In this document: in pieces, positions 25,301-35,893 of the stretch
Layout of the letters: each line of letters starts with the position of its first letter
Position numbering within the stretch: the first letter of the stretch is position 1
Origin: Halichondria panicea
Taxonomy: Eukaryota; Porifera; Demospongiae; Suberitida; Halichondriidae
Direction of reading: 5' to 3'
DNA length: 64,000 nt
Assembly: GCF_963675165.1 (NCBI RefSeq)
Contig: NC_087379.1
Coordinates: 2,856,201-2,920,200, forward strand
Translations under genes and position numbers: made by a program
Notes under the pieces: model-generated
What the model was told of the DNA's origin: nothing
What the model saw: only the letters and a program-made list of their open reading frames with translations
Database searches by the model: none

Positions 25301-28300
25301 TAATTATGGTGTACATTACTAACAGTACGTTTGAGTTAGCGTTGACTTTCTGTAAAGCTAGTGTTTGCATGCTTGAGAGACTCAGGCTTTACGGATGTAC
25401 AGTGTATCTCACTAGGCCCACTTGAGTTTTAGTACGGTTCACCGAGTTAGACTAATCATCTCTGTGATCATACACACTCAGTCGAGTGCACACACTGCTG
25501 CTAAGCTACTGTATATCGGGTTTCAAATGTGAGCTTCTTTCGATTGCAAATTGCGAGTTTTCGCATAAATCACATCGAAATACATGCAAAGAGAGCATGC
25601 AATCGCAATTAGGCTTATACGCATTAATTTGATTAACCTTGCACGAAACCCGCTACACGGTATGCAATGACCACAGCTGTATATAACCACACAACAGGCA
25701 GTCAGCATTGACTGATTTAATTATGGAGAGCAGAATTGAATTACTGCATAATTACTTACCCGATCTCGAATCCTCAGTGAGCACAGGTGGCAGGTGTCCA
25801 TCAAACTCTGCGCAAAGAGAGAGTGTATGTTGATGAGCATTAATGATGCACACAACGAACCTTGACTAGGTTACAGATAGGCAGAAATTCTCCGCATGTT
25901 ACATGTACATGTACATGTACATGCGGAGAATTTCTAGATTAGGTATTGTTTCCTTTAGCAAATGACACTAGAGTTTACGGTCAATAGTCTAATGTATTAT
26001 TTAGCAATTGAGGTAAAGTTAGACACAGCATTCAAGAGGCCTCAGGTCATGAATAGATCGACAACTAACCTCGCAGTCTGCACACACCCCCACAAACTGG
26101 CCAGTTAATTATATTCATGATTCAAATAGACCCAAAGGAATGTGTTAAACCAGAAACATGACGTTGTGTAGAGAGATTTTCCCACATTCACATACAGAGG
26201 CTATCACAAAAACGACAAACGACACGCATCATACAATGTATGTACATGTACAACTATTAAGCAGATGCATGCAAACATTAAGCTGATAGTGTGTGAGGGT
26301 GCAGCTTAATGCTTGATCAATACAGCACACCCAACACCATAATACAACATAACGGACTACTAAGGTTACTTAATTAAGAGCTTACCCAATAGTCCACCTC
26401 ACAGAGGACCTGGTCGTCAGCAGTGTAGAAGTTGAAGCCAGAGAGAGGGGTGGCTGTGTGTGTGTGGGTGGGTGGGTGGGTGGATGTGTGTGTGTGTGTG
26501 GGTGGGTGGATGTGTATGTGTGTGTGTGTGTGCGGGTGGGTGGGTGTGGAAATGTGTGTGTGCCACAGTACGCACTAGCTTGAACTTACAAATGTAGACC
26601 CTTCTACAATTGTATATAGCTCAAACCAAAGGCCATAAATGGATGTCTATAGAGACAAATCTATACAGAGGTCAGAGTACAGGTTCAGAGGAGGCTGTTA
26701 CCTGTGCATGTACATGTAAGTGTTATAGTTACCCCCAAGGAAGAAAACTAACCAACCAAAAATTCTATAAAATCACTGTTATGATACACACACTCGTTCA
26801 CACTAATGGCATTAACAATCAGTGTACAAACACATACATGGGGAGCATGTAGAGTCTACACTTACTAACACAGCAGGGCGATGGGAAACATGACTAGAAT
26901 GCAATTTGAGAGCTGTTTTGTAGCCTGGGGGGTGCCTAGGAATGCAGAATATGAGGGGGAGGCAGCTGACACTGCTGCAATGTACGTACAAAGAGATTGA
27001 GGGTGTGATTGCTTCGAAATACACACGTACATGTACACGATACATTGCTTGGAAACACACACGTACATATACATGTGTGTGTATACGAATTAGTAGCCCT
27101 AAGTGGAGTGGAATATGTCACAATGGGTCATGTGTAGAGCAATTTGTTTGTACAGAAGGGAGTAAATATCTGTGTACGTGTGACGGAGAACAAAACAAAC
27201 CAATGACTATTTGATTGAGTTATTTGTAGGGAATTACTGACATAGCAAACATCAATTACAAATTGGAGCTGGCTTCAACTTTGATGCAGTGTTTCTTTCG
27301 CAGTGCTGCATACCGTGCATTGGGTTCCTGTAACTCAGACACTAAGCTTCCCCTTGTGGACAAACAACCCTTCACTGCTTCACACAACACATTGTTACGT
27401 ACAACAAAGCCTCTCTCTTCTATTCAAAAATGACACTGTAAATAATGCACACTTCGCTTTCAATATAGTACATCACTGTTACATGTATAGGGTCAGTTGT
27501 ATTGTTGTCAAACATGTATACACTATCAATTACAACCTCTTCTGTTGTCATAATAATCGTACGTGCACATGAGCTAAGTGTAACCAGGAGCCCACCAATT
27601 AAGTAACAGGTCTTGATTGAGGCAAAGCTATTATAATGAAATTCAAAACATTCACTGCAGTGCTTGCGACAGACAGCTAGACTGTTAGTCTGACAATCAG
27701 CAAAGTACAGGGCGGTACAATAACTGGCACTAACTGCTCATACTTCAGCTACAATAATATCCATTAGAAGTAAGTGCCAATTTGCTTACGATAGCAAATA
27801 TAGCAGCCACAGAATGGATGTGGGTGTGATGTGAACACAGTAATCGTCATACAACAACTCCATAAGCAATCGCGTCTAATACATACACTGGCAGTGCTTT
27901 ATCTCAGGAACTAATTTTCGATTGTAAATGATTGTCAGTCCCCAGAGCGTAAGATTGTAATTTGAATAAAAACGATGCTATTTCACTTCTAAAGGAGGGG
28001 GGCTACTTCTGTGTAAGTGAGACCATATCTCATGAATGGTTCAACTATCAGTTAACACAAGCTATAAGAAACAGTATCCTACAATTATTCACTTTACAAA
28101 GGATGTGCCAACACAAGATCGACACTTGTACGTGACAGACACGCTGGGTAGGATAATAACCTCACACGGTGTCCATTTACGGTTAGACTTTAGGCTCAAC
28201 CCAGGCTACAAACACACAAATGCTACTCTACAACTGAAATATCATAGCCCAGGGTAAACAGTGGAAACAACATTGAAGGGCACAATTGAAGGAATGTCAT

Positions 28301-31300
28301 TGCACAGGAATGATATAATTATACAGGTATGTTTACACGTAGAGTACGTGCCAACACAAACACTCGGTGATAGAGCTTAGCGATAAGAGCACACTGGAAG
28401 AGGGGATACGTTTAATTACCATTCAACCTTAGTAAAAGAGTACTAGGCTCAACCCAGGCTAAAACACACACATGCAGATGCTACAATTGAAATATGAATA
28501 GCCCACTCGTTGCAGCTAAATTGATACAGAAGAGGCTATTCAGTGTATACAGAAATTATAACTATACACGTAACAGGTATGTTTAGGAAGTCAGCAAAGG
28601 GAGCTACATGTACTGTTACATGTATAGAGCAGCCCTGCTTTACTAGGTGAAAGGACTCACAGCATTTTGAGCAGGTGAAGCACTTGAGGTGATAGACACA
28701 GTCCAGAGCAACGCAGCCATTGTTCATCCCAATCACAGGCTTGGTGCAACGCTGACAGTAGCCTGTGGTGTGTGTGTGTGTGTGTGTGTGTGCGTGCGTG
28801 CGTAACATTCACATACAGGGAAAACAAAAAATTGCAGAATCACAAACAAGGGAAGTACATGTGAAAGGTATAGAACAAAAGACAACAATTGGCACAGGAT
28901 TCGTATTGTCACAATAACTGGATTTGCTGCAAATTTTAACTCAAGCTGAAATAATTATTGTATGTATGTGTGTGTACTCACCAAAGAACTCTGCATGGTA
29001 CTCCGGGTCCAGGATAGCGTAGTCATGTAGCTGAGGATCAATTAATGCGTAGTCATGGATACTTGAATCCCCGTTGCTCAGGCCATTCACGGCGACATCA
29101 TTAGTAGTCTCCTGGCTCTTGGTAGGGTCTTCGAGTGAACGTCTTTCTGGCAGAGTTATTTTGTGATTTGATGAACGTTCTTTCTTCTTGCTGATTTTTT
29201 GTTGCTGGGGCTTGCTCTTGTTATTGTTCTTAGTATGTGGAGGGATCTTTGAAGGAGTTTCTTTCGATTTCTCTTTCTCTATTGATGTATTCGAGGTTTT
29301 AACTCCATTATTAACCCCATTTTGTTTGACTGTTGTTAGAGTTTTCTTTTCTTCCACAATCTCTACTGGACTATCGGCAAACCTGACCTTTTGAACCACC
29401 CGAGGTTCGGATTTGGTAGTGGTGGTGGTGGTGGTGGTGGTGGTGGTGGATATTGAATTGTCGCTAACAGACGTGGTGAAAGGACTCTTAACCCTGGGGC
29501 TGGAGGTGGGCTCACTGGAGCTAGTCGGAATGAGCTCAGGGGAGAGGGGGGAGAGAGGGTAACTTGAACTATCCGAGTCGTCCGTCTCCGCATACCAGTT
29601 TGGATTTAGAGGGACTGGGGAACCCTCGTACTCGAAATGATGGTCATTTAGTTTGGAGGCTGGATCGGGGGTGAGCACTTCCATGAGTGTGCTTAGAGCG
29701 TGCACTGTCGATGTGGCCACTTCACTCATGTTTCTATCGAGGGACTGTTTAGACCAGCTCATATTGTCCAATCGTGACCTTTTTTCGTCGCTGTCAGGTG
29801 TCTGTCGATCGGAAAGTGGTTCTGGAGAGCTCAGTGTGGCTGTCGAAGAGCTTGAAGGTGATTGGACGGTTCTCTCAAGTCTATAATCACCAGCCTTCGC
29901 TGCTGGTGCCTGTGTAGCAGAGGTTGAGGCATTAGTGCTTTTGATGTGTAAGTAAGGATCTGCAGAGGAGTGTCTTCGAGTCTGTTTCAGACTCTTAGAT
30001 GCGGATTTGTCTGAGGTGACAGGAAGATTGCTTGGTTTGCGGTTTTGGACAGTGGTTGTGGGTTGTTTGAGATGTCTGTCCGACTGAGAGCTATCAGAGT
30101 TCGTACTACTAGCAGTGCTTTCTCGTCGGTATATCTGTCTGGCTGGCTTCTCTTGACTAACCTCCTGCGAGATTTGTCGGATTGCAGCTAACTCAACTGG
30201 ACTCAACTTGTCATAAGCACCCGATAATGACTGTGCTTCTGATTGCTTGATCCCCCCTTGTGTGGATGTAATACCTCCTTCAATTAGAGTAGGTGACTGT
30301 TTCAAAGGTGATGTAGGTGGGCTCAAGCTGTCATACACACCACTGTTGTTGACATCACTAGATGGTTGAGTCTTCTTCTTCAACTGGGTGAAGATTTTTG
30401 GAGTAGGGAGGCTCTTGCTGGGTCTGGAAACAATAGGGTGTACAGCTTTCATCGGCTGTGATTTTGCCGTCGGTTGAGCGTCGTCGTTGTAGTAACCAGT
30501 TCGAAGTGACGGCTTTCTTTTTGTGTTGGCTCCATCTTCGCTAGTGTGTAGAATTCGATGGCTTGATGTGGATACGATATGAAACGAAGCTGGTGTTGTT
30601 TCAATCACTTCAAAAGTCGTATTCTTAGATCGATCTGTATTCTTGGATTGATCGGGATTTGACGCTATCCTTCGCAGTTGCTCCTTTGGTTTAACCGGAG
30701 AAGTTATTTTCGAAACTTTGGTCCCATCTATGGAATCAAACAATTTAGTCTTAGGTTCAACTCTGGGCACGGATGTGGGAACTTTGACATTTGAGGGCTT
30801 GTTGCTCAGTGAGCTAGGGTTGCCATTGATTACAGCACCTGCACTGGAAGAATGCCTCAGCGCAGGTGTCACTCGAACAACTGCCTCAGACTTCTTGGCA
30901 TGGACAGCTATTACCTGGGTCGGTGGTTTGGGGGCAGGGCGAGCAATGACCCTTTTGGTAGGGATAGTAACAGCCGTCTGTACCTGCAGTGCGTGTGTGT
31001 GGCATTAGAACAAACAATTGGCGTTTATAGGCTTAGCAGATTATTACAGTGTGCTGGCAGATATTTAACAGCTAATGAATATAGGCTGAGACACACCCAT
31101 GCAAGAACAAAGGCTCTTCATGCATTCATGCAGCACTGTAGCTACAGAAGTAGGTTATATTACTGCTTCTGACTCAGTAGGAGTGCCAGCTCACTATAGC
31201 ATCAAAACATACCACTAGCAAATATGATCTTACTGGCTGAGTATGCGTTTCATTTGCAGAAGTGGTTGAGCCACCGTATCCGAACCTCCCATCAGGTCCT

Positions 31301-31830
31301 CCTCCTGCAGACTGCTTACTGCTTGTTGTGATCTGTCCTGCAGAGCTAGAGCTGTAATACTGTGGAGCTCTCAGTATCTTTTCACCACTATGCCTTCGTT
31401 GAGGGTTGGCACCATGCTGTTCAACACTGAGCTTTCTTGGAGCAGTACTGTTGGTTCCATACTGTTCACCACTTAGATTTCTTGGAGCAGTGCTATTGGT
31501 ACTATGCTGTTCATCACTTAGCTTTCTTGGGGCAGTGCTGGTACCATTCTGGTCACCACTACTGAGTTTTCTTGGAGCATTGTTGGTACCATTTTGGTCA
31601 CCACTGGGCTTTCTCTGAGTACCATTTGGTTGTTGCCATGCTCTAGCAGCTAGCCTTGTGTGTGCTGTTCCAGAGGCACGTCTGTGCTTGGGAGGTAAGG
31701 GCACTTTGATAGATGACTTCCAATCAGTAGAGTGAGGTTTAGTCTGGAAAAAGTTCAGAGTATCAGTGTCTTGAACGCCTATATCCTTCAGTAGCTGTGA
31801 AGCTAAAGAGTTAAACTCGTTGTCACTCAT
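22327..31830 (-). CDS. Zyxin/LPP-type protein with three C-terminal LIM domains
   Basis: Ten exons on the minus strand: 31830-31234, 30983-28982, 28762-28661, 26453-26386, 26096-26070, 25807-25760, 24837-24707, 22908-22857, 22746-22678, 22488-22327. All phases agree, giving 1085 residues. The first 866 residues are disordered and rich in Ser, Thr and Pro. They include about four imperfect repeats with the core APRKLS near residues 80-145 and a run of Thr (GTG codon repeats near 29415-29450). LIM1 starts near residue 869 (CQRC, H..CFTC), LIM2 near 938 (CHLC, YHPDCFRC, CIADYH) and LIM3 near 998 (CIVC, YHIECFKC, CVLC). The LIM2-LIM3 linker KKYAPKC and the RVRALDKSYH block match zyxin, LPP, TRIP6 and Ajuba-type proteins, which link actin and adhesion sites to signalling. 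I cannot decide which vertebrate member is closest. The N-terminus is longer than usual for the family. Confidence 0.85.
22541..22666. repeat. Three tandem copies in the last LIM-gene intron
   Basis: Three imperfect copies of a unit containing GGTAAAGGGTCACCATAGAT and GATGTGTACA lie between the last two LIM exons. Confidence 0.8.
23166..23372. mobile_element. CCGTATA-family MITE
   Basis: CCGTATAGCGGGTAAGTTTCG at the left end is mirrored at the right end (AAATTACCCGCTATACGG). Both ends are flanked by TA (23164-23165 and 23373-23374), as for Tc1/mariner-type insertions. The element is 207 bases and has no ORF. Confidence 0.75.
25509..25660. mobile_element. Diverged CCGTATA-family MITE
   Basis: Ends CTGTATATCGGGTTTC and GAAACCCGCTACACGG form an imperfect inverted repeat flanked by TA on both sides. 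The termini resemble those at 23166-23372. Confidence 0.6.
25883..25935. repeat. Perfect hairpin with ACATGT repeat loop
   Basis: AGAAATTCTCCGCATG is followed by ACATGTAC repeats and then its reverse complement, CATGCGGAGAATTTCT. The ACATGT core is itself palindromic, so the pairing can run nearly the full length. Confidence 0.8.
26454..26565. repeat. GT/GGGT microsatellite
   Basis: TG and GGTG repeats start at the acceptor side of the exon encoding the second half of LIM1 and run into the intron. Confidence 0.85.
28769..28803. repeat. GT microsatellite next to the LIM1 acceptor
   Basis: A (TG)n then (CGTG)n run sits immediately upstream (on the minus strand) of the LIM1 first exon, forming its CA-rich acceptor tract. 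Confidence 0.85.
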
Positions 31831-32003
31831 TGCTTGCTTCTATGAGACTATTCTTGAGCTTTGAGCTGTATTAGAGCCGAGATTAGAGTCCATGACAACT
31901 TTCACTTCAAAATGTGGTTTGTAGAAAATGCCTAATGAATATCATTACTTCGACATTGGAATGTTAGTCCTTGGCTTAATTGAGATGACCTTTGTACTCA
32001 CAG
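31831..32003. promoter_or_regulatory. Candidate bidirectional promoter, LIM gene / CDK10
   Basis: Only 173 bases separate the minus-strand LIM start codon from the plus-strand CDK10 start codon. An AG directly before the CDK10 ATG (CTCACAG) could instead be the acceptor of a 5' UTR intron, which would place CDK10 transcription further upstream. No TATA box seen. Confidence 0.5.
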
Positions 32004-35000
32004 ATGCACATGGCTAGGCAAGATCATGTCAATGCAATGTCGACCAGTGCTAGCCAAATTCCAAGCTCTAGCAGACACCAAGTAGTGTCCCCTCTAACTG
32101 GAAAGGTGATTCCTCTGCCACAACATGAGATACTGGGAGCGACCAGAAGTGTGTCAAATTTTGAGAAGCTGAACAGAGTTGGTGAAGGGACTTACGGCAT
32201 TGTGTATCGAGCCAGAGACGTGAAGACCAAGGAGGTAGTGGCACTGAAGAAGATAAGAATGGAAAAAGAAAAAGAAGGTTAATAGAACGGTTTGGCTTGA
32301 TTGATGGTCATGTATAAAACGAAACCGTAGACTACCTATACCGTACCGTGTACCGGTATTGCATCAACTCTTATGATAATGCACCGTACCCATAGAGGCT
32401 TGTAAAGGTGGTGCTGTCACATGATAATTGTTCCCCCATGTTTTGCCCCCAACCGTCCGTGGTAGTATACAGATAGTCCCCCTGCCACAAATAGTCCTCC
32501 TTGCGGACAATCCGTGGCACTGCGCGGTCCTCCGATACCCCAAACCGTCTGTAGTGCTGTAGGTGGTCCTCCTAGGACTGTTAAGAGTAGCATAATAACT
32601 AGGGATACACTGGAGGGCAGTGCAACCTCGCTATGCGTATTCAGCACATTCAATAATGTTGGGGGTGTCAGACGTACATGTAGCTGGGCGGAGCCCAGCC
32701 CACTGTCAATACACCTGTGTTAATATAGAATAATTATATAGTAAACCTATGCAATAAAAGGTTGACAAAGTGATGCTATAATAATTTAGTAATTATCCCT
32801 CGGTGCTTATGCGCAAGCGAGGTATACGGTAGTAACGTTTTCTTTGGATTTTAATTCGTGGATTTGCAAAATAATGCTTCGTTCTCTACTTTTGCTTACT
32901 TGGAATGCCATTGCAGCCTTTTCAGAAGAGTGCGTAGCAAATTTAGTAGTTAGGTCTGCACTAGAACGCTAGCTATTGGTAGCTGAGAGAGCTGCAATGC
33001 TCTTCTGATGCAGCCATTCATTTTAGACTTGGACTTTTGGCATAGATCGTTTTTAACAACAATAATGGTCGATCATTACCCACTCGTTGAGTTTCTCTGC
33101 ATGCAGCAAAATTTATAAAAATATTCATCATGTTTGCTATAATAGCTAGTAGCTTTGCTTTGACACCTCCACCAAGGCATCAGCACCACGGTGCTTTCAT
33201 TAGTTCTCAGCTTCTGGCGCACGATGGACAACACCATGGGAGATCCTCTTTCTGCATCGATTTTTTTGGAAACTATGACACAATCAATGTGAAACCACTC
33301 TTCTTTGCGTACCCAACATTCCACACATTGATGTATGCCTTCTCCACCAGTACTGTTTCAACTTCTTGCACTTGCGCTGCTATTCACTACCGCACTTGCT
33401 ATAACGCTATCTTCAATCTCGGTTAGTACTGGGTAGGTCCGTTTGTATTATGGGGAGCTGTACAGTTTGGGGAGTATGTACAGTTGAGCCTTGATTATCC
33501 AAACATCCGAACGGGGAGCAATTTTTAATTTTTTACTGGGCTCCACCCAGCTACATGTACCTCTGCCACACCCCAAAATTATTGAATGTGATGAATACGC
33601 GTAACGAGGTTGCACTCCAGTGTATCTCTAGTTATTATGCATGCAGTTCTTGCTGCTCTTGACAGTCCTAGGGGGATCACCTACAGCACAACAGACAGTC
33701 TGGGGTCCCGCGCAGTGCCACGGATTGTCCGCAGGGGGACTATCTGTACTACCACAGACAGTAAGGGGGCAAAACATTCAATTATTATGTGACAGTACCA
33801 CCATAATTATTAAAAATTAATTTTTAATTTTCAAGAGTATAATATAAAGAGAGGGACCATCTACGGCGTCACAGTAGTACTTTGATAGTTGCATGATATA
33901 CCAGACAGAACCACAAACAATGATAAATGTACCGTGCAAGTCACCATAATTATCTGTTAGTTGTTTCTAGGTGCATTGTGTTTCAGCATTCCCCTTTCCT
34001 CCTCCAGGACTCCCGATATGCAGTGTGCGTGAGATAGGCATTCTGTTGAGTCTGAGACACAAGAACATTGTGGAGCTGAGAGAAGTGGTTGTGGGGAGGG
34101 ACTTGGAGAACATGTTCCTCGTGATGAGATATTGCGAGCAAGACCTGGCCACTCTCATTGACAACATGAGTACCCCTTTCACAGAAGCTCAGGTAAGCTC
34201 GGTTTCATGGGTGAAGCTTATAAATGACTTGTACTGTGTTAGGTAGGGCTTGTAAAAATGGCTTGTAAATAGCTTGTACAGTAGAACCTCGATTATCCGG
34301 CCCTCCATTATCCGGAACCTCGATTATCCGGCTTGGCAGTTTTCTTGTTATCAGATCAGAAAATGGGCGTGTCCCTCAAACGCGCATGCACGTTGCAGCT
34401 GTTACCATGGAGACATGCCTGCTTATCTTCTGCGCATGCGCAGACAACCATGTGGCCCTGCTGTTTATCAATAAAGTGGGTGGATCAAGGCGTGGTTTAT
34501 CTATTCGATTATCCGGCATATTCACTTATCCGGCCTGCTTCTGGAACCAAAGTGTCCGGATAATCGAGGTTGTACTGTAGTAGTTCAGCTTAGCTTGTAA
34601 ATGGCTTGTAGTAGCTCAGCTTGGCTTGCAAATGGCAAAGTCTGTTTTCTACTTGTAGAAAGCTTGTAAATGGCTTCAGCTTTGTGCAGCAAGCTGTTGT
34701 ATAGAGCTGTTACCGTATATCTTCTAATTTATCGGACAGCAAAAAATAATTATTTTGGAAATTGTCCGGGTATAATTGGAACAGATTTTTATAGAACATG
34801 CGAAGTGTCCAGAATAATTAGAACAAGCAAGCAGCTTGCATGCGAGCTAGCTAAGTTTAATAGAACAGGGTACGACTGAATAGTTGCACTAGCTATCTAA
34901 AACTAGCTAATCAAAGCTATCTAACTGCAGTACTGTAAGTCTTACTTGCCGTCTATGAATGATAACTCAACTTTTCAAGGTATTGTCCGGATATTTAGAA

Positions 35001-35893
35001 CGAATGTAATATTAAAGTACTGGAGTGTCCGTTGTATTAGAACAACGAAAATTGCCCAAAAGAGTGTCTGGGGTAATTAGAAGTGTCCGATAAATTAGAA
35101 GATATACGGTAATAGATGTTTAGTTCCTGTACAGTACACAATGACATGTATGGTCTTGAATCCAACTATTAACACGTATTCTATATCTCTCCAGGTTAAG
35201 TGCTTACTGTTGCAACTCCTAGATGGTATGGCCTACCTACACAGCAACTACATCATTCACAGAGACCTCAAAGTATCCAACCTCCTATTGACCGACAAAG
35301 GCTGCCTCAAGATCGCTGATTTTGGACTGGCCAGAACTATAGGCACTCCACCCAAACCACTTACCCCTCGAGTTGTGACACTGTGGTATCGAGGACCGGA
35401 GCTGTTGTTTGGTTGCAGAGTGTACTCAATGGCACTGGACATGTGGGCAGTGGGGTGCATCTTTTGTGAACTGCTTAGCAACAAGCCTCTGTTTCCGGGA
35501 AAATCAGATACAAATCAGATTGAACAAATTACGAAGCTACTTGGAACTCCTAATGACACGATCTGGCCCGGCTATTCATCCATGCCTATACTCAAGAGCA
35601 TTTCGCTGAAGAACCAACCGTACAATAACTTGAAACTGAAGTACCATTGGCTGTCTGACGCTGGAGGCAAACTAATCAATGATTTTTTGACTTACAACCC
35701 AGACGAGAGAATAACTGCCATTAAGGCCAGAAAGAATGTCTATTTCCGTGAGAAACCACTTCCGATCGAACCTGAATTGATGCCTACTTATCCACACCTG
35801 AGAAACACTAAGCCACAAGTGCAAAGAAAAGTACCATGGGAAGATGAAGATTCTGGACATGTATCTAAGAAACCTAGAACATTACATCAGTGA
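32004..35893 (+). CDS. CDK10: Cyclin-dependent kinase 10
   Basis: CDK10 partners with cyclin M and controls ETS2 turnover and ciliogenesis in animals. Three exons: 32004-32277, 34008-34192, 35195-35893, 385 residues against 360 in human. The glycine loop GEGTYG is at 60-65, the catalytic lysine K82 in VALKK, and the cyclin-binding helix reads PICSVRE (94-100, human PISSLRE). The block [12 protein letters not shown] follows, then HRDLKVSN with D177, DFG at 195-197, and TLWYRGPE where most CDKs have RAPE. The CDK10-specific tail [16 protein letters not shown] is present. All catalytic residues are intact. The first in-frame ATG is 32004; MSTS at residue 12 is an alternative start. The exon 1 donor is weak (GTTAAT). 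Confidence 0.93.
32407..33802. mobile_element. 1.4-kb element with about 270-290-base inverted arms in CDK10 intron 1
   Basis: The arm at 32407-32700 (starting GGTGGTGCTGTCACATGATA) returns in reverse complement at about 33534-33802 with small gaps. The roughly 830-base centre has no transposase that I recognise. Part of the centre (about 32930-33210, ending in GGTGCTTTCATTAG) resembles 36545-36880. It is probably a non-autonomous DNA element, or a nested pair. Confidence 0.65.
34279..34577. mobile_element. Pogo/Tigger-like MITE
   Basis: Ends read CAGTAGAACCTCGATTATCC and its near reverse complement GGATAATCGAGGTTGTACTG, each flanked by TA. Such CAGT-starting, AACCTC-containing ends with TA target duplication are typical of pogo-type Tc1/mariner elements. 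It is 299 bases, with no ORF for a transposase. It sits inside a run of GCTTGTAAATGG-like repeats (34240-34680). Confidence 0.75.
34713..35110. mobile_element. CCGTATA-family MITE with 29-base perfect TIRs
   Basis: The left arm (34710-34738, TTACCGTATATCTTCTAATT onward) is matched exactly in reverse complement at the right end (to 35112). TA flanks both CCGTATA termini. The interior repeats the phrase GTCCG...TTAGAAC several times, suggesting growth by internal duplication. Confidence 0.75.

Noticed and set aside
26610-27572. Several ORFs of 60-90 residues in LIM gene introns
   Set aside because: Both strands are open by chance, with no recognisable domain, between confirmed LIM exons.
29188-29394. 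Plus-strand hydrophobic ORF and similar antisense ORFs
   Set aside because: Shadows of the Ser/Lys-rich LIM gene exon on the opposite strand.
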